30,081 nt of DNA, taken from positions 1 to 30,081 of IMG/VR virus record IMGVR_UViG_3300044846_000852; one strand, written 5' to 3'. A program made the translations under genes and the position numbers. This document shows positions 1 through 9,905 of this stretch, one piece after another (position 1 is the first letter of the stretch; every line of letters starts with the position of its first letter). Source of the DNA: a virus. The notes under the pieces were generated by a model. The model was not told the DNA's origin and searched no databases. It saw only the letters and a list, made by a program, of their open reading frames with translations.

Positions 1-1
1 T

Positions 2-1225
2 GAGTTGGCAGAGTCTCAAGACCCTAAGGTTCGTGCAGAAAACCGTAAGACTTTCTTGAAGGATATCGGAATGAATAGTGAAGGAGTACCTGATGAAGCT
101 TTGCTATCTGATGACTTCTACAAGAATCGCTATGCAGATATAACCAAGAACATTGAAAAGAGTTTTGGAGAAGGCGACTTCCGTCCTTCTATGGGTAATG
201 ACTTGATGTCTGGTTGGGAGCATTACGATGCTATCAACTATCAAGGTAATCCAATGTACGAGGATGTACCTGAAGAACCTGAAAATCCAGGAGGTATTCC
301 TGACCCTAACTTCCCAGAAAGAGGTAAGTATACTAGAATGCCTTATGACACCATGCAGGCCATTCCCGGAGCTTATGGATTAGCCCAAGCACAAGATATA
401 TTCCCTTATGCAATTCCTGAGGTTCAGTCTCCTTATATAAAGCCACAGACTTTAAACATTCAAAGTGAGTTGCAAGACATCGACAACATGCAGGCTTCTG
501 CTTTACGTGCAGGTGCTGATCCAAACATGACCTATGCAATGTCCTTGGATGCTAAGAACAAAGCATTCCAAACCAAGCAGAACTATGATGCTGAAGGTCG
601 TTGGAAAGCAGATGCTACTAACTTTGATGCTGAGTTAAAGACTAATGCTATGAACGCTGAACTCTTTAACAAGACCTACAATGATATGTATGCTACTGCT
701 AAGTCTAATCAATCTGAAGCTAAGTTAGCAGCAGTTACTGGTTTGGTAGGTAGTCGTGCTCAATACAATGCAGACGAAAACATGAAGGAGTTCTACCACA
801 ACAACTTTATGCCTTCTTACAATTGGGACCCTAAGACAAAGACTTGGTCTGTTGTTAATCCTGGTGATATAGTAGACTACGCAAACAAAAAGCAAAGTAC
901 AGGTACTACAGGTACTACTGGAAAAACAACCACTACTGGAACCACAGGGACTACCAGCACTACTGCCAGCACTACTACTACCGGTTCAGCGTCTGCTCAA
1001 CCTACTACAGCTAAAGGCACACCTATGGTTAGAGGTATTGCAGAACCTTCTGCACCCGGTACGTTCCCCTTTATGTCTACCCCTTCATTTGACGAGGTTG
1101 ATGGGATGGCTACTGATCCAACACAGAATTTAGGTACTAAGTTCCAAAAGAAAAACGGAGGTCTTCAACATGCCTACTTAAAAGCAGGCGGAAAGATTTA
1201 CCATTTCACATACCCTAAAAGTTAA
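2..1225 (+). CDS. crAss-like virion structural/cargo protein, C-terminal part (5' end outside window)
   Basis: The frame is open to the left edge. The first in-window start is a TTG at 5, preceded in frame by GAG, so the true start is probably upstream and this is a 3' fragment of about 407 codons. From the TTG, residues about 130-270 are Ala/Asn/Gln-rich and helical (NAELFNKTYNDMYATAKSNQ type pattern), which I associate with crAss-like virion proteins lying next to the giant genes. Residues about 299-335 form a Thr/Gly/Ser low-complexity linker, and a short Gly/Tyr-rich tail ends in FTYPKS. The next gene follows after 7 bases, so the two are probably co-transcribed and both act in the particle. 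No enzymatic motif or membrane segment is visible. Family assignment rests on pattern and position only; the exact virion role (tail, muzzle or cargo) cannot be decided. Confidence 0.6.
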   Translation, partial: ELAESQDPKVRAENRKTFLKDIGMNSEGVPDEALLSDDFYKNRYADITKNIEKSFGEGDFRPSMGNDLMSGWEHYDAINYQGNPMYEDVPEEPENPGGIPDPNFPERGKYTRMPYDTMQAIPGAYGLAQAQDIFPYAIPEVQSPYIKPQTLNIQSELQDIDNMQASALRAGADPNMTYAMSLDAKNKAFQTKQNYDAEGRWKADATNFDAELKTNAMNAELFNKTYNDMYATAKSNQSEAKLAAVTGLVGSRAQYNADENMKEFYHNNFMPSYNWDPKTKTWSVVNPGDIVDYANKKQSTGTTGTTGKTTTTGTTGTTSTTASTTTTGSASAQPTTAKGTPMVRGIAEPSAPGTFPFMSTPSFDEVDGMATDPTQNLGTKFQKKNGGLQHAYLKAGGKIYHFTYPKS

Positions 1226-1232
1226 CTAACTC

Positions 1233-3128
1233 ATGATTTCGCATAATTCCAAAACCTTCAAGTACCCAGACTATATCTCTCCTCTACCATCTGATGAGTA
1301 CATCAAGTATGCAGAGAAGAAACAGTCAATGTATGATGAAGGCTTAGCCCAAGTTAAACAGACTGTAGATAACTATGCAAGTCTAAGACAGAATATCTTA
1401 ACTGATGTAGAGAAAGAGTACTACGACAAAGCAATGACCAACCTTGTACAAGGTATCAATAAAAATGCTGGTGTAGACTTCTCATTCAAAGGAAACGTAA
1501 ATGCTGTTCTTGGCATGGGTAAGACACTCGAAAGAGATAGTAATATCCTAACTGCCATAGGTAACGGTAAAGAAGTTCAGCGTAGACAAGAAGCCTTAGC
1601 TAAAGTAGATGGTTCTAAACGATCTGCTGCTAATGATCACCTCTACATGAAGGACGTTCAAGAATACTTGAAGTCAAACAAGCTAGGTCAGAAACTTTCA
1701 TACGGTAAAACCTATGAAGAGTACTATGACATCAGTAAGGATTGGAAAGACTTCTGGGGTACCATCAAAGGTTCTAACCAAACAGAAGAGATAAACATGC
1801 AGTCTAAGTTTGGACCTGCTTACATGGAAAAGGTAACTAAGGAAGGATTTACAAAGTCAGAGATTGCTCAAAAGTTTGAAGCTTATCTTGCTAACAATCC
1901 TAAAGCACTTCGTCAATTACAGATTGACGTAGGGTATAACCTAGACAATCTTGGTAAGGAGAATGCTTACACAGGTTACGTACAGAACATGCGTCAGACA
2001 GCTGATGCAGCTTCATCTACAGTTAACAATTTGGATAGAGCTATTGGTGAGTTGGAACAATCGTATACAAAGACCAAGTCACCTATCATCAAAGAACAAA
2101 TAGACCAGTACAAGTCTATGCGTGACTATCAGAATCAGGTAAGGGTTATGGCTATTCAGAAATCAGAAACTCCTTTTGAAGAGTTTGATGTTAATGATTA
2201 CGCAGGTATCTATAAGTCTGAGTTTATCAGCAACATGTCTAACATGTATGCAGGTCAGAAAGTATCTAGAGACTTAATTAAAAATGAGTACTGGGTACAA
2301 CAGAAAGAGGATAACCGTATCTTGATGCGCCACAATCTTTCTATGCAGAGAGATAAGGCTAAGTTCCAGATGGAAGTACAAGACCGTTACATCACTACCA
2401 AGAAAGACGTTGAGTTGGATGTTCCTCAGATGACCGCTGTTATTAAGAACGTGCCTCATGCTATTAATCAGCTTGACAAGGTAATTGGTAAGGCAGTAAA
2501 TCAAATGGGTATTCCTAGAAACTCAGGAGCTGCTATGAATATTGAGAGAGCACAGAAGGCCCTTAGACAAGCACAAGGATTAACTGGTGTTGCTCAGTTG
2601 AGTAAAATCAAGGAAGCATTTAATTACCTTGGTCCATCTAAAATAAATGCAAGACTAAAACAAGATATTGCTAGTATCTTTGGTCTTACTAACGTGAACA
2701 CTGCGGCTGAGTATGATGACTTTGTAACACAGGTTAGTCAACAATTGAATACAACAGCTTCAATGCTTTCTGCTGAAGTAGCTAAAGGTAAGAGACCTGG
2801 CGTAGAAGGAGACATGGCTCGTTCAAGACAAATCAGTTACAACGATGCATTTGACTACTCTGTTGGTAGCATTGAGAATATGAACTTCATTCTTAATGGG
2901 GATGCCTTGACAGGAAGACTTGCTATTGCTTCTCCTGAATCTACTGGCTACAGTAGTGAAGAAACTATACAAGTGCCTAAGTTAGATGCACAAGGAAGAC
3001 CTGTCATGAGTGAGAAGGGAAAACCTATAATGGTAGACAAGGTAATCAAGACTACCACCAAGGCAAGCAACAAGGTAAACAGACCTGAAAAATACAAAGT
3101 GAGTGCTAGTACAGAAAGTGAAGATTAA
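1233..3128 (+). CDS. crAss-like virion/cargo protein, 631 aa, helical
   Basis: This lysine- and glutamine-rich, almost wholly alpha-helical protein has no signal peptide or membrane segment. The N-terminal stretch (residues about 10-75) has the pattern PLPSDEYIKYAEKKQ...YDEG...VD followed by DVEKEYYDKAM and GINKNAGVDFS. I associate this arrangement with structural/ejected proteins of crAss-like phages. Helices with coiled-coil character continue through residues about 250-330 and 380-480. The C-terminal part (from about 560) is less structured and ends with a basic, Lys/Thr-rich tail. It lies 7 bases after the preceding gene and 11 bases before the giant gene, with no promoter between, so one transcript probably covers all three. 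The start at 1233 is an ATG without a Shine-Dalgarno. Packaging inside the virion is inferred from neighbours; no catalytic residues were recognised. Confidence 0.6.
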   Translation: MISHNSKTFKYPDYISPLPSDEYIKYAEKKQSMYDEGLAQVKQTVDNYASLRQNILTDVEKEYYDKAMTNLVQGINKNAGVDFSFKGNVNAVLGMGKTLERDSNILTAIGNGKEVQRRQEALAKVDGSKRSAANDHLYMKDVQEYLKSNKLGQKLSYGKTYEEYYDISKDWKDFWGTIKGSNQTEEINMQSKFGPAYMEKVTKEGFTKSEIAQKFEAYLANNPKALRQLQIDVGYNLDNLGKENAYTGYVQNMRQTADAASSTVNNLDRAIGELEQSYTKTKSPIIKEQIDQYKSMRDYQNQVRVMAIQKSETPFEEFDVNDYAGIYKSEFISNMSNMYAGQKVSRDLIKNEYWVQQKEDNRILMRHNLSMQRDKAKFQMEVQDRYITTKKDVELDVPQMTAVIKNVPHAINQLDKVIGKAVNQMGIPRNSGAAMNIERAQKALRQAQGLTGVAQLSKIKEAFNYLGPSKINARLKQDIASIFGLTNVNTAAEYDDFVTQVSQQLNTTASMLSAEVAKGKRPGVEGDMARSRQISYNDAFDYSVGSIENMNFILNGDALTGRLAIASPESTGYSSEETIQVPKLDAQGRPVMSEKGKPIMVDKVIKTTTKASNKVNRPEKYKVSASTESED

Positions 3129-3139
3129 AGTTAAAAACA

Positions 3140-6100
3140 ATGCCAAACGATCCATATAAAATTATTCCAGGTAAACCACTTAACACACCTGAATTTAGAA
3201 AGGCCCAAGACATTATTGATACTGCTGATGCAGGTATTCGTGCAACTAAGTTTGTCGATGCCGTAGATCAGATACAAAAGTTTGAGGCAGATAAAGCTAA
3301 GTTAGAGCAGTCAGTTAGTAGTGGTATCACTGATATCTTAGCTACTAAGGCTGCTATTGATGTAGCACCTGCTCCATCTTTTGGTGATTTAATTACTGCT
3401 GGTGCTGAATTGGATAACATGGGTGGCTTAGGAGGTACGCCAGAATCTGTTCTTAAGAAGAAAAAAGATCTAGCTGACTTTACTAAGGATCCGGACATTG
3501 TTAGAGCTGCAACTATTTACAAGGATAAAATCCAGAATGGTACGCCTAGTGAAATTTACAAAGCAATCAATGATTTGCGTAGTAGTTACAGTGCGGCTAA
3601 TTACAATCTCAGTAAGGATGATCGTGCTGGGTTTACTAAGTCTTACCAAGACCTAGTAAACTACGGTAAGAGTGTTGCTATGTACAAGTATGCCCAAGAC
3701 AACGTAAACAAGTGGATGTCTGAGGGTAGCGCACTCCCAAAGAATGTAACACCTAAAGGACTTAAGAGTCAGAAGACTACTGACAAAGAAATCCTAGACA
3801 TGGTTGCTGGTTTTGATGGATTGAATATTGGTTCTAAACTTTACAACAATGCTGACTTACAGGTATTCCGTAATACCTCTGATCAAGAGTTACGTAGTAC
3901 TACAGGTAGTCGTGCACTTATAGCTGGGTTAGAGACTCAGTACAATCGTGCTGTATCTGATGTACTCCGTGATAAGAGCGGTGAGTTATCTCAAAAACTT
4001 AATGGATTGAACAATGAAATTAAGCGAGCAAGTACAGACGAGCAGAGACAAGCATTAATTAATCAAAGAATACAAGTACAACAAGCTGCTGCTAACATAG
4101 AAGGTTTAAGTAAAAAGATGAGTCTTTTTGCTAATGAAGACAACTTTCTTAAAGCAAACTACAAAGACCTTTACGAAGAAAAGCAGAATCTTAAGCGTAG
4201 GGAATATTACAAAAACGAAGTAGACCCTAACGAAACTGTAATCTTTGGGGAGAATAGTGACCCAGGCGAGTTCTTCAGTCGTACCGCTGAGATGGTAGGT
4301 GCCAACCTTGCTAGAACTTGGTCTGGTTTACAGTCTCTTACAGGTTTTGAGAAGTCTGCTTTCTTTACAGGATTAGCTGCTGATAGATTAGCTCCTTTGA
4401 GCTATCGTATGGGTAAGGACTTGAATAAAAATTACCAGATTGATGAGAGTGAATTGACTAGGGATATTAACGGTAATATTGTTACTCATGATATGCCTGT
4501 CTACACTGACGCTAGTGGTGAAAGACAATGGAGCGGTGAGGCTATCTTTGAGCAAGTACTACCTATTGTTACAGACATAGCAGTTACTACTTTAGTGAGT
4601 AGGGCTACAGGTGGTCTTGCTAGACTCGCACCTATGGGTGCTTTGCGTTGGTCTAACATAGGAAAAACTGTAGGACTAACTGCAGAAGGAATGAATGCTG
4701 TAAGACCTTACGTGTCTACTTTTGGTTCTGTTACTGCTAGTACATTCCCCAGATTCTATGCGGAAGAAAGACGTAACTTTAAAGAAGGTGGAGCTGCAGG
4801 TACTGCATTCTTAAGGGCTGCTGCAGAAGGTTTGACTGAATCTATTTTACCTGATACAGATTTGTTTTTAGGTTCTAGAGGAAGTGTCGGATTGCTTGAC
4901 AATGCTTTCAAGCGTGGTGCCGGTTATGTAGGAGGCAAAGTAGATGACCTTACAGGTGGTTCTTTGGGTAGATTAAATACCAAACTTACTGCTCAGACAG
5001 ATTTAATGTTAAGCATGCTTCCTAAAGGTATGGTAGATCGTAAGGTAATGGCTGCATTGCTTGCTCCTGGTTTACGTAAAACTCTATCTGCAGGTACTCA
5101 AGAATCTATAGAAGAAGTAGGTTCTTTGGTTGCTAACTACTTTATTGATAAATATGCTGCCACTCAAAACTTTGAGTACGAGCAAAACAACGAACTTACA
5201 TGGGGTTCTGTTTGGGAAACCTTTGTTACCTCCCTAGGTCCCTCTGCTATTATTGGTGCAGGAACAGCGTTTGGTCGTCGTAGTATGAAGGAAGCTAAAG
5301 ACTCTGATGGTAACACTATCCGTAACAGTGATGGTACTATTAAGTATGTAACCGATTGGAGTACAAGTGCTTTGGCACACGAACGAGCAAATACCGCACG
5401 TTGGAACGTAGCCAATAACCCTGAAATTTATAAGAAGTTAATCTCGCAGAAAAAAGAATCTGGGGAGTATACTGCAGAAGAAGCAATTAGGCAGACAGCA
5501 GTTGTAGAGCGTATGTCTCAGAAGTTAAATGAGATGCTACCTTCTATCAAGAGCATTAAGAACTTGAACACTATGTTGGATGACCCCAACACTATGGTTG
5601 AGTACTTCAATGATAAGATGTTTGCAGAAGAGTTGCTTAATGTAAACATAGACGAACTATCTGATGAGGATAGAAAGGCTTATGAGGCCTCTGTAAACAA
5701 TACGGCTAACAAGTTACAAAAGACTGAGCGTATCATTGACCAGTACTCTAACATGACTGAGATTGAGAAACGTGCTGTTATTAAGAAATTGTATGATGAT
5801 AAGGTAGCCGAGGCTCAGTCTGATAACAGTACTATAGCAGAATTGCTTACTGCTAGCTTTATGCTAGATCCAACTGATTTGGAAAGACGTAAGAAGGATG
5901 AGAGATTCCAATTCATTGCTGACTTGAATGACCGTTATCAAGGTGCTTTAGTAAACACTCTAGCTAGACGTGTTGCTAACTTCAAAGACACTCTTCTGAA
6001 TAACCCAGAGAATCTTACAGTACGTGAGCTTCTTACTATGGCAGAAGTTTTTGCTCCTGCTCTTGATAAATTAGAGCAAGCAAATATGGAGGTACCATTC

Positions 6101-9100
6101 TCTCCGCTTGCACAGACACAACAGAATGCAGAGTTAACAAACATTCCAGGACCTCAGCCTTTATTTGCTGCTCCTGAACTTGCTCAGTTAATTCGTAATG
6201 AGTTGGCTAATAGATCTACACTTACAGAACTCCAAGCTATTGAACAAGGTGCTATGAACCTTAACATTCCAGATGTTAAGAGAGAGCAAGAGTTCGACAT
6301 GGCTTTGGCAGAACTTAGTGAGGATGAATTGTCAAAAGGTTTTATTGAAGAAGACGCTCATCCTGAGTGGTCACCTGCAGTACGTGCAGTAATTACTGGT
6401 ATGTTGGAAGCCCACATGGCTGAAAAAACCAACACTGGTAATGAGACTAGCCTAGAGAAAAAAAGAAAAGCAACTCTTACTAACTTCTATGGAGTAACTT
6501 TAAAGGAAACTGATCCGTCTGCTAAGATTGCTCAGATAAACAAAGCAATAAGAGAAAAGGCTGCGTTGACTCCTGCTCGCCAAGACTTTGGTGGCCGTAG
6601 ACAACCTGCTCCAGTGCCTCAAAGAGATGATAACTTCCGAGGTTTGGCTGCTGTAAACCCAATAGTATTTGATGAGTTCACAGGATACCGTAATAGCTTT
6701 GAAGCAATTATTAGGAATACTGACCTAGACGAGTCTACTATAAAAGAAGAGACGGCAGCATTCTCAGTGGCAGTTGTACAGGTATTGTCTGGCTTAACTA
6801 CTTTTGAGGATTTGTATAGTGCCTTGTCTGGACTTTACCCTTCTGCAAACTTGGCGTTTAGTAAGTTCTTCCAAGAAGCAGCTGAAGGTAACTTCGATGT
6901 ATCTACTATAGATGGTTTAGGTTTATCGCCTTCAATGGTTAGTAGAATTTTCTACTTAGCAAAAGTTGCTACTGTTGCATTGACTCCATACCAGAAGGTT
7001 GAAAATTACATACAGTCTTTCTACGCAATTGAAAGCATTGAGGAACTAGAAGCATTTGACAATGCTGTACACCCTGAAGATCCAGACAGACGCTTAATCA
7101 ACAATAAGATGGTTAGAGCCAAGCGTAAGGAGATTCAGACTCGCTTGTCATTTGACATGAAGAAGAATCAAGGGTTTACTTCCACAAAAGTAGGGAATAA
7201 GACATACTTGTTTCAGATTATTCCTCAGCCTAACAACAAGAAAGAACTGCGTATTGTAGACCCTAACACAGGTAAGTCCCTTAAACGTGGTAAGGTAGTA
7301 GATACAATCGTTAGTCAGTTGATTACTTCTGGCCAGTTGTTTGATTCGCATGACTTTAGGTATGCCATGACTGAATCTGAGAGCATCCGGTATGTCACTG
7401 AAGATGCTCAAATTGATTTCTTGATTGACCAGTTCTTAGGTCAGATAGGTGGAGTGTATTTGAACAAAGCCTCTTTAGATATGCTAGCATCTGCAGATAG
7501 ACCTACTGCGTTTAACTTCTCTCCTTACACATCTAATAAGAGAAAAGATGGTGGTATGTCGGTTATGTCTTTGGAAGATTTAGCTAGCAATGCAGAACTT
7601 TTGGATTCAGCAGGATTGACTATTGATGACATTGTTGATTTCTTGCAACGTCATAAAACTCAGAAATATGTATCAAGAGTAGGAAAAGCTGTTGCTGATA
7701 GAATAATTAAGAATGAAGTTATTGATGGCTTCGGTGTATCTATTAGTGATGATGTGGTACGTCAGTTAGTTTCTGCATACACATCTCGCTTTACAGTAGA
7801 CCCTGTATCTAATGCAACTATTGACTTGAACAACTTACCTTTTGAGTTACGCAATGATCTAGTAGAAGTGATGCGTGAGCGTAACAGAGGTACTATGTTT
7901 GAAGAACTTATTCCTTCTACTGACTCAGCGCTTAACTTCTATGACCCAATCATGCTTGGAATGATTGGAGATGTACTTGATACTCCAGCATTTAGAAATA
8001 CTTTAGACCCACAATACTTACAATATTTAGATGAATTTTATGAAGACGCAACCAACACAATCTACCCCCTCAACACCTACGAAGACATTAGCGGACTTTT
8101 TTCGGAGGAAACTACTGATGTCAGCACAGACCAAGAAATAGAGAATCCCTACGATGAGGTTATAGATGCTGCTCAAAAAACCTTCCAGGTACAAGTAGAC
8201 AATGACTATCAGATTAGTTTATCAATAATTGATACTGATATATTTGACGAGTCTTTACTAGGTGACCCTGCAGTAAGTTTTGCTTACCGAGTTCTTCACC
8301 AATACCGTGAGACTGGTATGGTCGGACAAGACTACAATGTGTTGGTAGGTTCTATGATGGACATCTACAAACTAGTCTTAAATGCCGAAGATTATCAGTA
8401 CCTAGTTAATGTTAAGAACAGTCCTAAAGGTACTCCTGTAGACGGTGCTAGAATCAGACAGATTCTTAGTACTGAAGGACTCCCTATGCATAACAAAGGA
8501 TTCTTTAACTACATTATCACAAATCCTTCAACAATTGGTAGCGGCCTAGGTTCTGTATTTGTAGACAGCGATAAACAGATTCTTAAGTTTAACCAAGCAG
8601 GTGTAGTATCTAGTGAAGGTTCTCCTTTGATTAGTACTTTGAAGAAGAAGACTCCTGCAGAATTAGCTCTTAGAGAAAAGATTACTAGTTCTCCTGGACA
8701 GATACTATTTACTAAAGTAGTAGGGCTTAGGTCAGGTAAAGAAGCAGTAGTAGATGCAAGTAAAACTGTAGGTACTATTGTTTTGAACACAGATGAAAGT
8801 AATCGTGTTATTACTAGTGCTTTCGGTGAGTACACTTTGTTCAAAGGAGGCGTATACATTCAAAACAATGACTCTGTCTATCCATTCCAAGCGGTGATTT
8901 TGCCTAGTGCTCCTGATGGATTTGTATCTGCCTTAGTAGATGCATTTAACAACGGAACATTACCTGCTGGTTTGCCTACTGAATTATCTGAAAACCCTAA
9001 AGCATTTGTAGAGTATGTTAACGCTTTACTTTATCTGTCTCCTAAGAATAACGGAGGTTTGATTCTAGGTACTAACTCTAAAGGTAAGATCACATACAAA

Positions 9101-9820
9101 GCTAAAAACAAAGCAGGTAAGTACCAGCACATTACAGGTAAACCAGAGGTTCAAGCAAAACGAGTAGCAGAAGCTTTTACTAACATCCGCTACAACGTAA
9201 ATAAGGATAACCTAGACTTAAATGGTCCATTCTCTTTGATCAAGATGCTGGGAAACCAGTTGGCTGTAATACCTTTTAACACTTACGAAGGTATGCTTAA
9301 GAGCGATGAGTTTGGTGCCAAAGTTAGTACAACCGTAAACCAAACCTTTGCTTTAGATAGTGAGTACACTATCCATACAGAAGACACACTTCTTCCAGAA
9401 CAAGCAGGTGTTGAGGTAACTGTGCATCCAACTGCAGATACTGTCTCTACTCAACCTACAGATGCTGTAGCTGATATAGAAAGAAGAAGACAAGAAGAGT
9501 TAGCAGAATTTGATGTTTTTGTAAAACGAGAAGATGGTAGACGACAAAAACCTCTTAGTAAAGATTTTATAGAAGATACAATTTCTAAAGTAAATGCTAA
9601 GTATGATGCCGAACTGACTGCTTTAGGACAACCTACTCAACCTGCTCCTCCTAAACGTTCTATGAGTGCTTTAAACGCTATGCGTGTAGGTGAAGTTGAG
9701 AAAGTAGAACAAGCAAGCGATTCTCCCTTCAGTGATGCTTTGTTAAACGAAGATGAGTTGAGAGCACAAGCAAAAGAATCTAAAGATGCTTGTAAAGGAG
9801 ACTTAGACGATTTAGCTTAA
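3140..9820 (+). CDS. giant crAss-like virion cargo protein, 2226 aa
   Basis: This is one of three giant proteins of the vRNAP block. The N-terminal 400 residues are helical and charged. A canonical EF-hand-type loop lies at residues 427-438 (D427, N429, N431, I434, D435, E438), with Tyr replacing the usual Gly at loop position 6. Hydrophobic or amphipathic segments follow at about 466-490 and 697-712 (SAIIGAGTAFG), separated by Gly/Leu-rich helices, as would suit a protein that meets a membrane during genome delivery. Residues about 740-1080 are again helical. From about 1380 to 2120 the sequence is mixed alpha/beta without a recognised motif. Residues about 2110-2226 contain an ERRRQEEL-type charged helix and an acidic, flexible end. 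The start ATG follows an A-rich leader (AGTTAAAAACA). I do not recognise a catalytic domain. A role as ejected cargo or ejection-channel protein is inferred from size and position beside the vRNAP. Confidence 0.6.
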   Translation: MPNDPYKIIPGKPLNTPEFRKAQDIIDTADAGIRATKFVDAVDQIQKFEADKAKLEQSVSSGITDILATKAAIDVAPAPSFGDLITAGAELDNMGGLGGTPESVLKKKKDLADFTKDPDIVRAATIYKDKIQNGTPSEIYKAINDLRSSYSAANYNLSKDDRAGFTKSYQDLVNYGKSVAMYKYAQDNVNKWMSEGSALPKNVTPKGLKSQKTTDKEILDMVAGFDGLNIGSKLYNNADLQVFRNTSDQELRSTTGSRALIAGLETQYNRAVSDVLRDKSGELSQKLNGLNNEIKRASTDEQRQALINQRIQVQQAAANIEGLSKKMSLFANEDNFLKANYKDLYEEKQNLKRREYYKNEVDPNETVIFGENSDPGEFFSRTAEMVGANLARTWSGLQSLTGFEKSAFFTGLAADRLAPLSYRMGKDLNKNYQIDESELTRDINGNIVTHDMPVYTDASGERQWSGEAIFEQVLPIVTDIAVTTLVSRATGGLARLAPMGALRWSNIGKTVGLTAEGMNAVRPYVSTFGSVTASTFPRFYAEERRNFKEGGAAGTAFLRAAAEGLTESILPDTDLFLGSRGSVGLLDNAFKRGAGYVGGKVDDLTGGSLGRLNTKLTAQTDLMLSMLPKGMVDRKVMAALLAPGLRKTLSAGTQESIEEVGSLVANYFIDKYAATQNFEYEQNNELTWGSVWETFVTSLGPSAIIGAGTAFGRRSMKEAKDSDGNTIRNSDGTIKYVTDWSTSALAHERANTARWNVANNPEIYKKLISQKKESGEYTAEEAIRQTAVVERMSQKLNEMLPSIKSIKNLNTMLDDPNTMVEYFNDKMFAEELLNVNIDELSDEDRKAYEASVNNTANKLQKTERIIDQYSNMTEIEKRAVIKKLYDDKVAEAQSDNSTIAELLTASFMLDPTDLERRKKDERFQFIADLNDRYQGALVNTLARRVANFKDTLLNNPENLTVRELLTMAEVFAPALDKLEQANMEVPFSPLAQTQQNAELTNIPGPQPLFAAPELAQLIRNELANRSTLTELQAIEQGAMNLNIPDVKREQEFDMALAELSEDELSKGFIEEDAHPEWSPAVRAVITGMLEAHMAEKTNTGNETSLEKKRKATLTNFYGVTLKETDPSAKIAQINKAIREKAALTPARQDFGGRRQPAPVPQRDDNFRGLAAVNPIVFDEFTGYRNSFEAIIRNTDLDESTIKEETAAFSVAVVQVLSGLTTFEDLYSALSGLYPSANLAFSKFFQEAAEGNFDVSTIDGLGLSPSMVSRIFYLAKVATVALTPYQKVENYIQSFYAIESIEELEAFDNAVHPEDPDRRLINNKMVRAKRKEIQTRLSFDMKKNQGFTSTKVGNKTYLFQIIPQPNNKKELRIVDPNTGKSLKRGKVVDTIVSQLITSGQLFDSHDFRYAMTESESIRYVTEDAQIDFLIDQFLGQIGGVYLNKASLDMLASADRPTAFNFSPYTSNKRKDGGMSVMSLEDLASNAELLDSAGLTIDDIVDFLQRHKTQKYVSRVGKAVADRIIKNEVIDGFGVSISDDVVRQLVSAYTSRFTVDPVSNATIDLNNLPFELRNDLVEVMRERNRGTMFEELIPSTDSALNFYDPIMLGMIGDVLDTPAFRNTLDPQYLQYLDEFYEDATNTIYPLNTYEDISGLFSEETTDVSTDQEIENPYDEVIDAAQKTFQVQVDNDYQISLSIIDTDIFDESLLGDPAVSFAYRVLHQYRETGMVGQDYNVLVGSMMDIYKLVLNAEDYQYLVNVKNSPKGTPVDGARIRQILSTEGLPMHNKGFFNYIITNPSTIGSGLGSVFVDSDKQILKFNQAGVVSSEGSPLISTLKKKTPAELALREKITSSPGQILFTKVVGLRSGKEAVVDASKTVGTIVLNTDESNRVITSAFGEYTLFKGGVYIQNNDSVYPFQAVILPSAPDGFVSALVDAFNNGTLPAGLPTELSENPKAFVEYVNALLYLSPKNNGGLILGTNSKGKITYKAKNKAGKYQHITGKPEVQAKRVAEAFTNIRYNVNKDNLDLNGPFSLIKMLGNQLAVIPFNTYEGMLKSDEFGAKVSTTVNQTFALDSEYTIHTEDTLLPEQAGVEVTVHPTADTVSTQPTDAVADIERRRQEELAEFDVFVKREDGRRQKPLSKDFIEDTISKVNAKYDAELTALGQPTQPAPPKRSMSALNAMRVGEVEKVEQASDSPFSDALLNEDELRAQAKESKDACKGDLDDLA
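4418..4453 (+). other. EF-hand-like calcium-binding loop in the 2226-aa giant protein
   Basis: The codons encode D-L-N-K-N-Y-Q-I-D-E-S-E (residues 427-438). Positions 1, 3, 5, 8, 9 and 12 of the loop match the EF-hand/dockerin calcium-loop consensus; position 6 is Tyr rather than Gly. It is a single loop, and a partner was not found nearby, so calcium binding is plausible but unproven. Confidence 0.45.
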
Positions 9821-9825
9821 CATAA

Positions 9826-9858
9826 TTGAAGCATACTTTCAATAACGTATTATATTTG
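9826..9858 (+). promoter_or_regulatory. Bacteroidetes-type promoter upstream of the vRNAP gene
   Basis: A -7 box TATATTTG (9851-9858) matches the Bacteroidetes consensus TAnnTTTG exactly, with TTG at 9826-9828 as a candidate -33 element and a 22-base spacer, slightly long. It sits in the 85-base gap between two giant genes, where the other genes of this block are separated by only 7-11 bases, so the gap itself supports a regulatory role. Transcription would begin near 9865, leaving a leader of about 40 bases before the ATG at 9906. Confidence 0.55.
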
Positions 9859-9864
9859 TAATAC
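9847..9864 (+). repeat. inverted repeat GTATTA/TAATAC spanning the -7 box
   Basis: GTATTA (9847-9852) and TAATAC (9859-9864) are perfect inverted copies with a six-base spacer, and they enclose most of the TATATTTG box. The same hexamers occur in the opposite order around the next promoter at 18282-18303. The arrangement could be an operator, a phage-specific promoter element or a short RNA stem at the transcript start. Confidence 0.5.
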
Positions 9865-9905
9865 ACCCAGTAAACATTAATCTATAGTATTAACTAACAT
9901 AAGAA

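Noticed and set aside
898-1005. ACT/ACC/GGT-rich repeats considered as a repeat array or CRISPR
   Set aside because: Unit length and sequence are irregular and it encodes a Thr/Gly/Ser linker in an open frame.
8509-8859. Minus-strand open frame of 116 codons
   Set aside because: Antisense to a continuous giant gene, with no recognisable motif.
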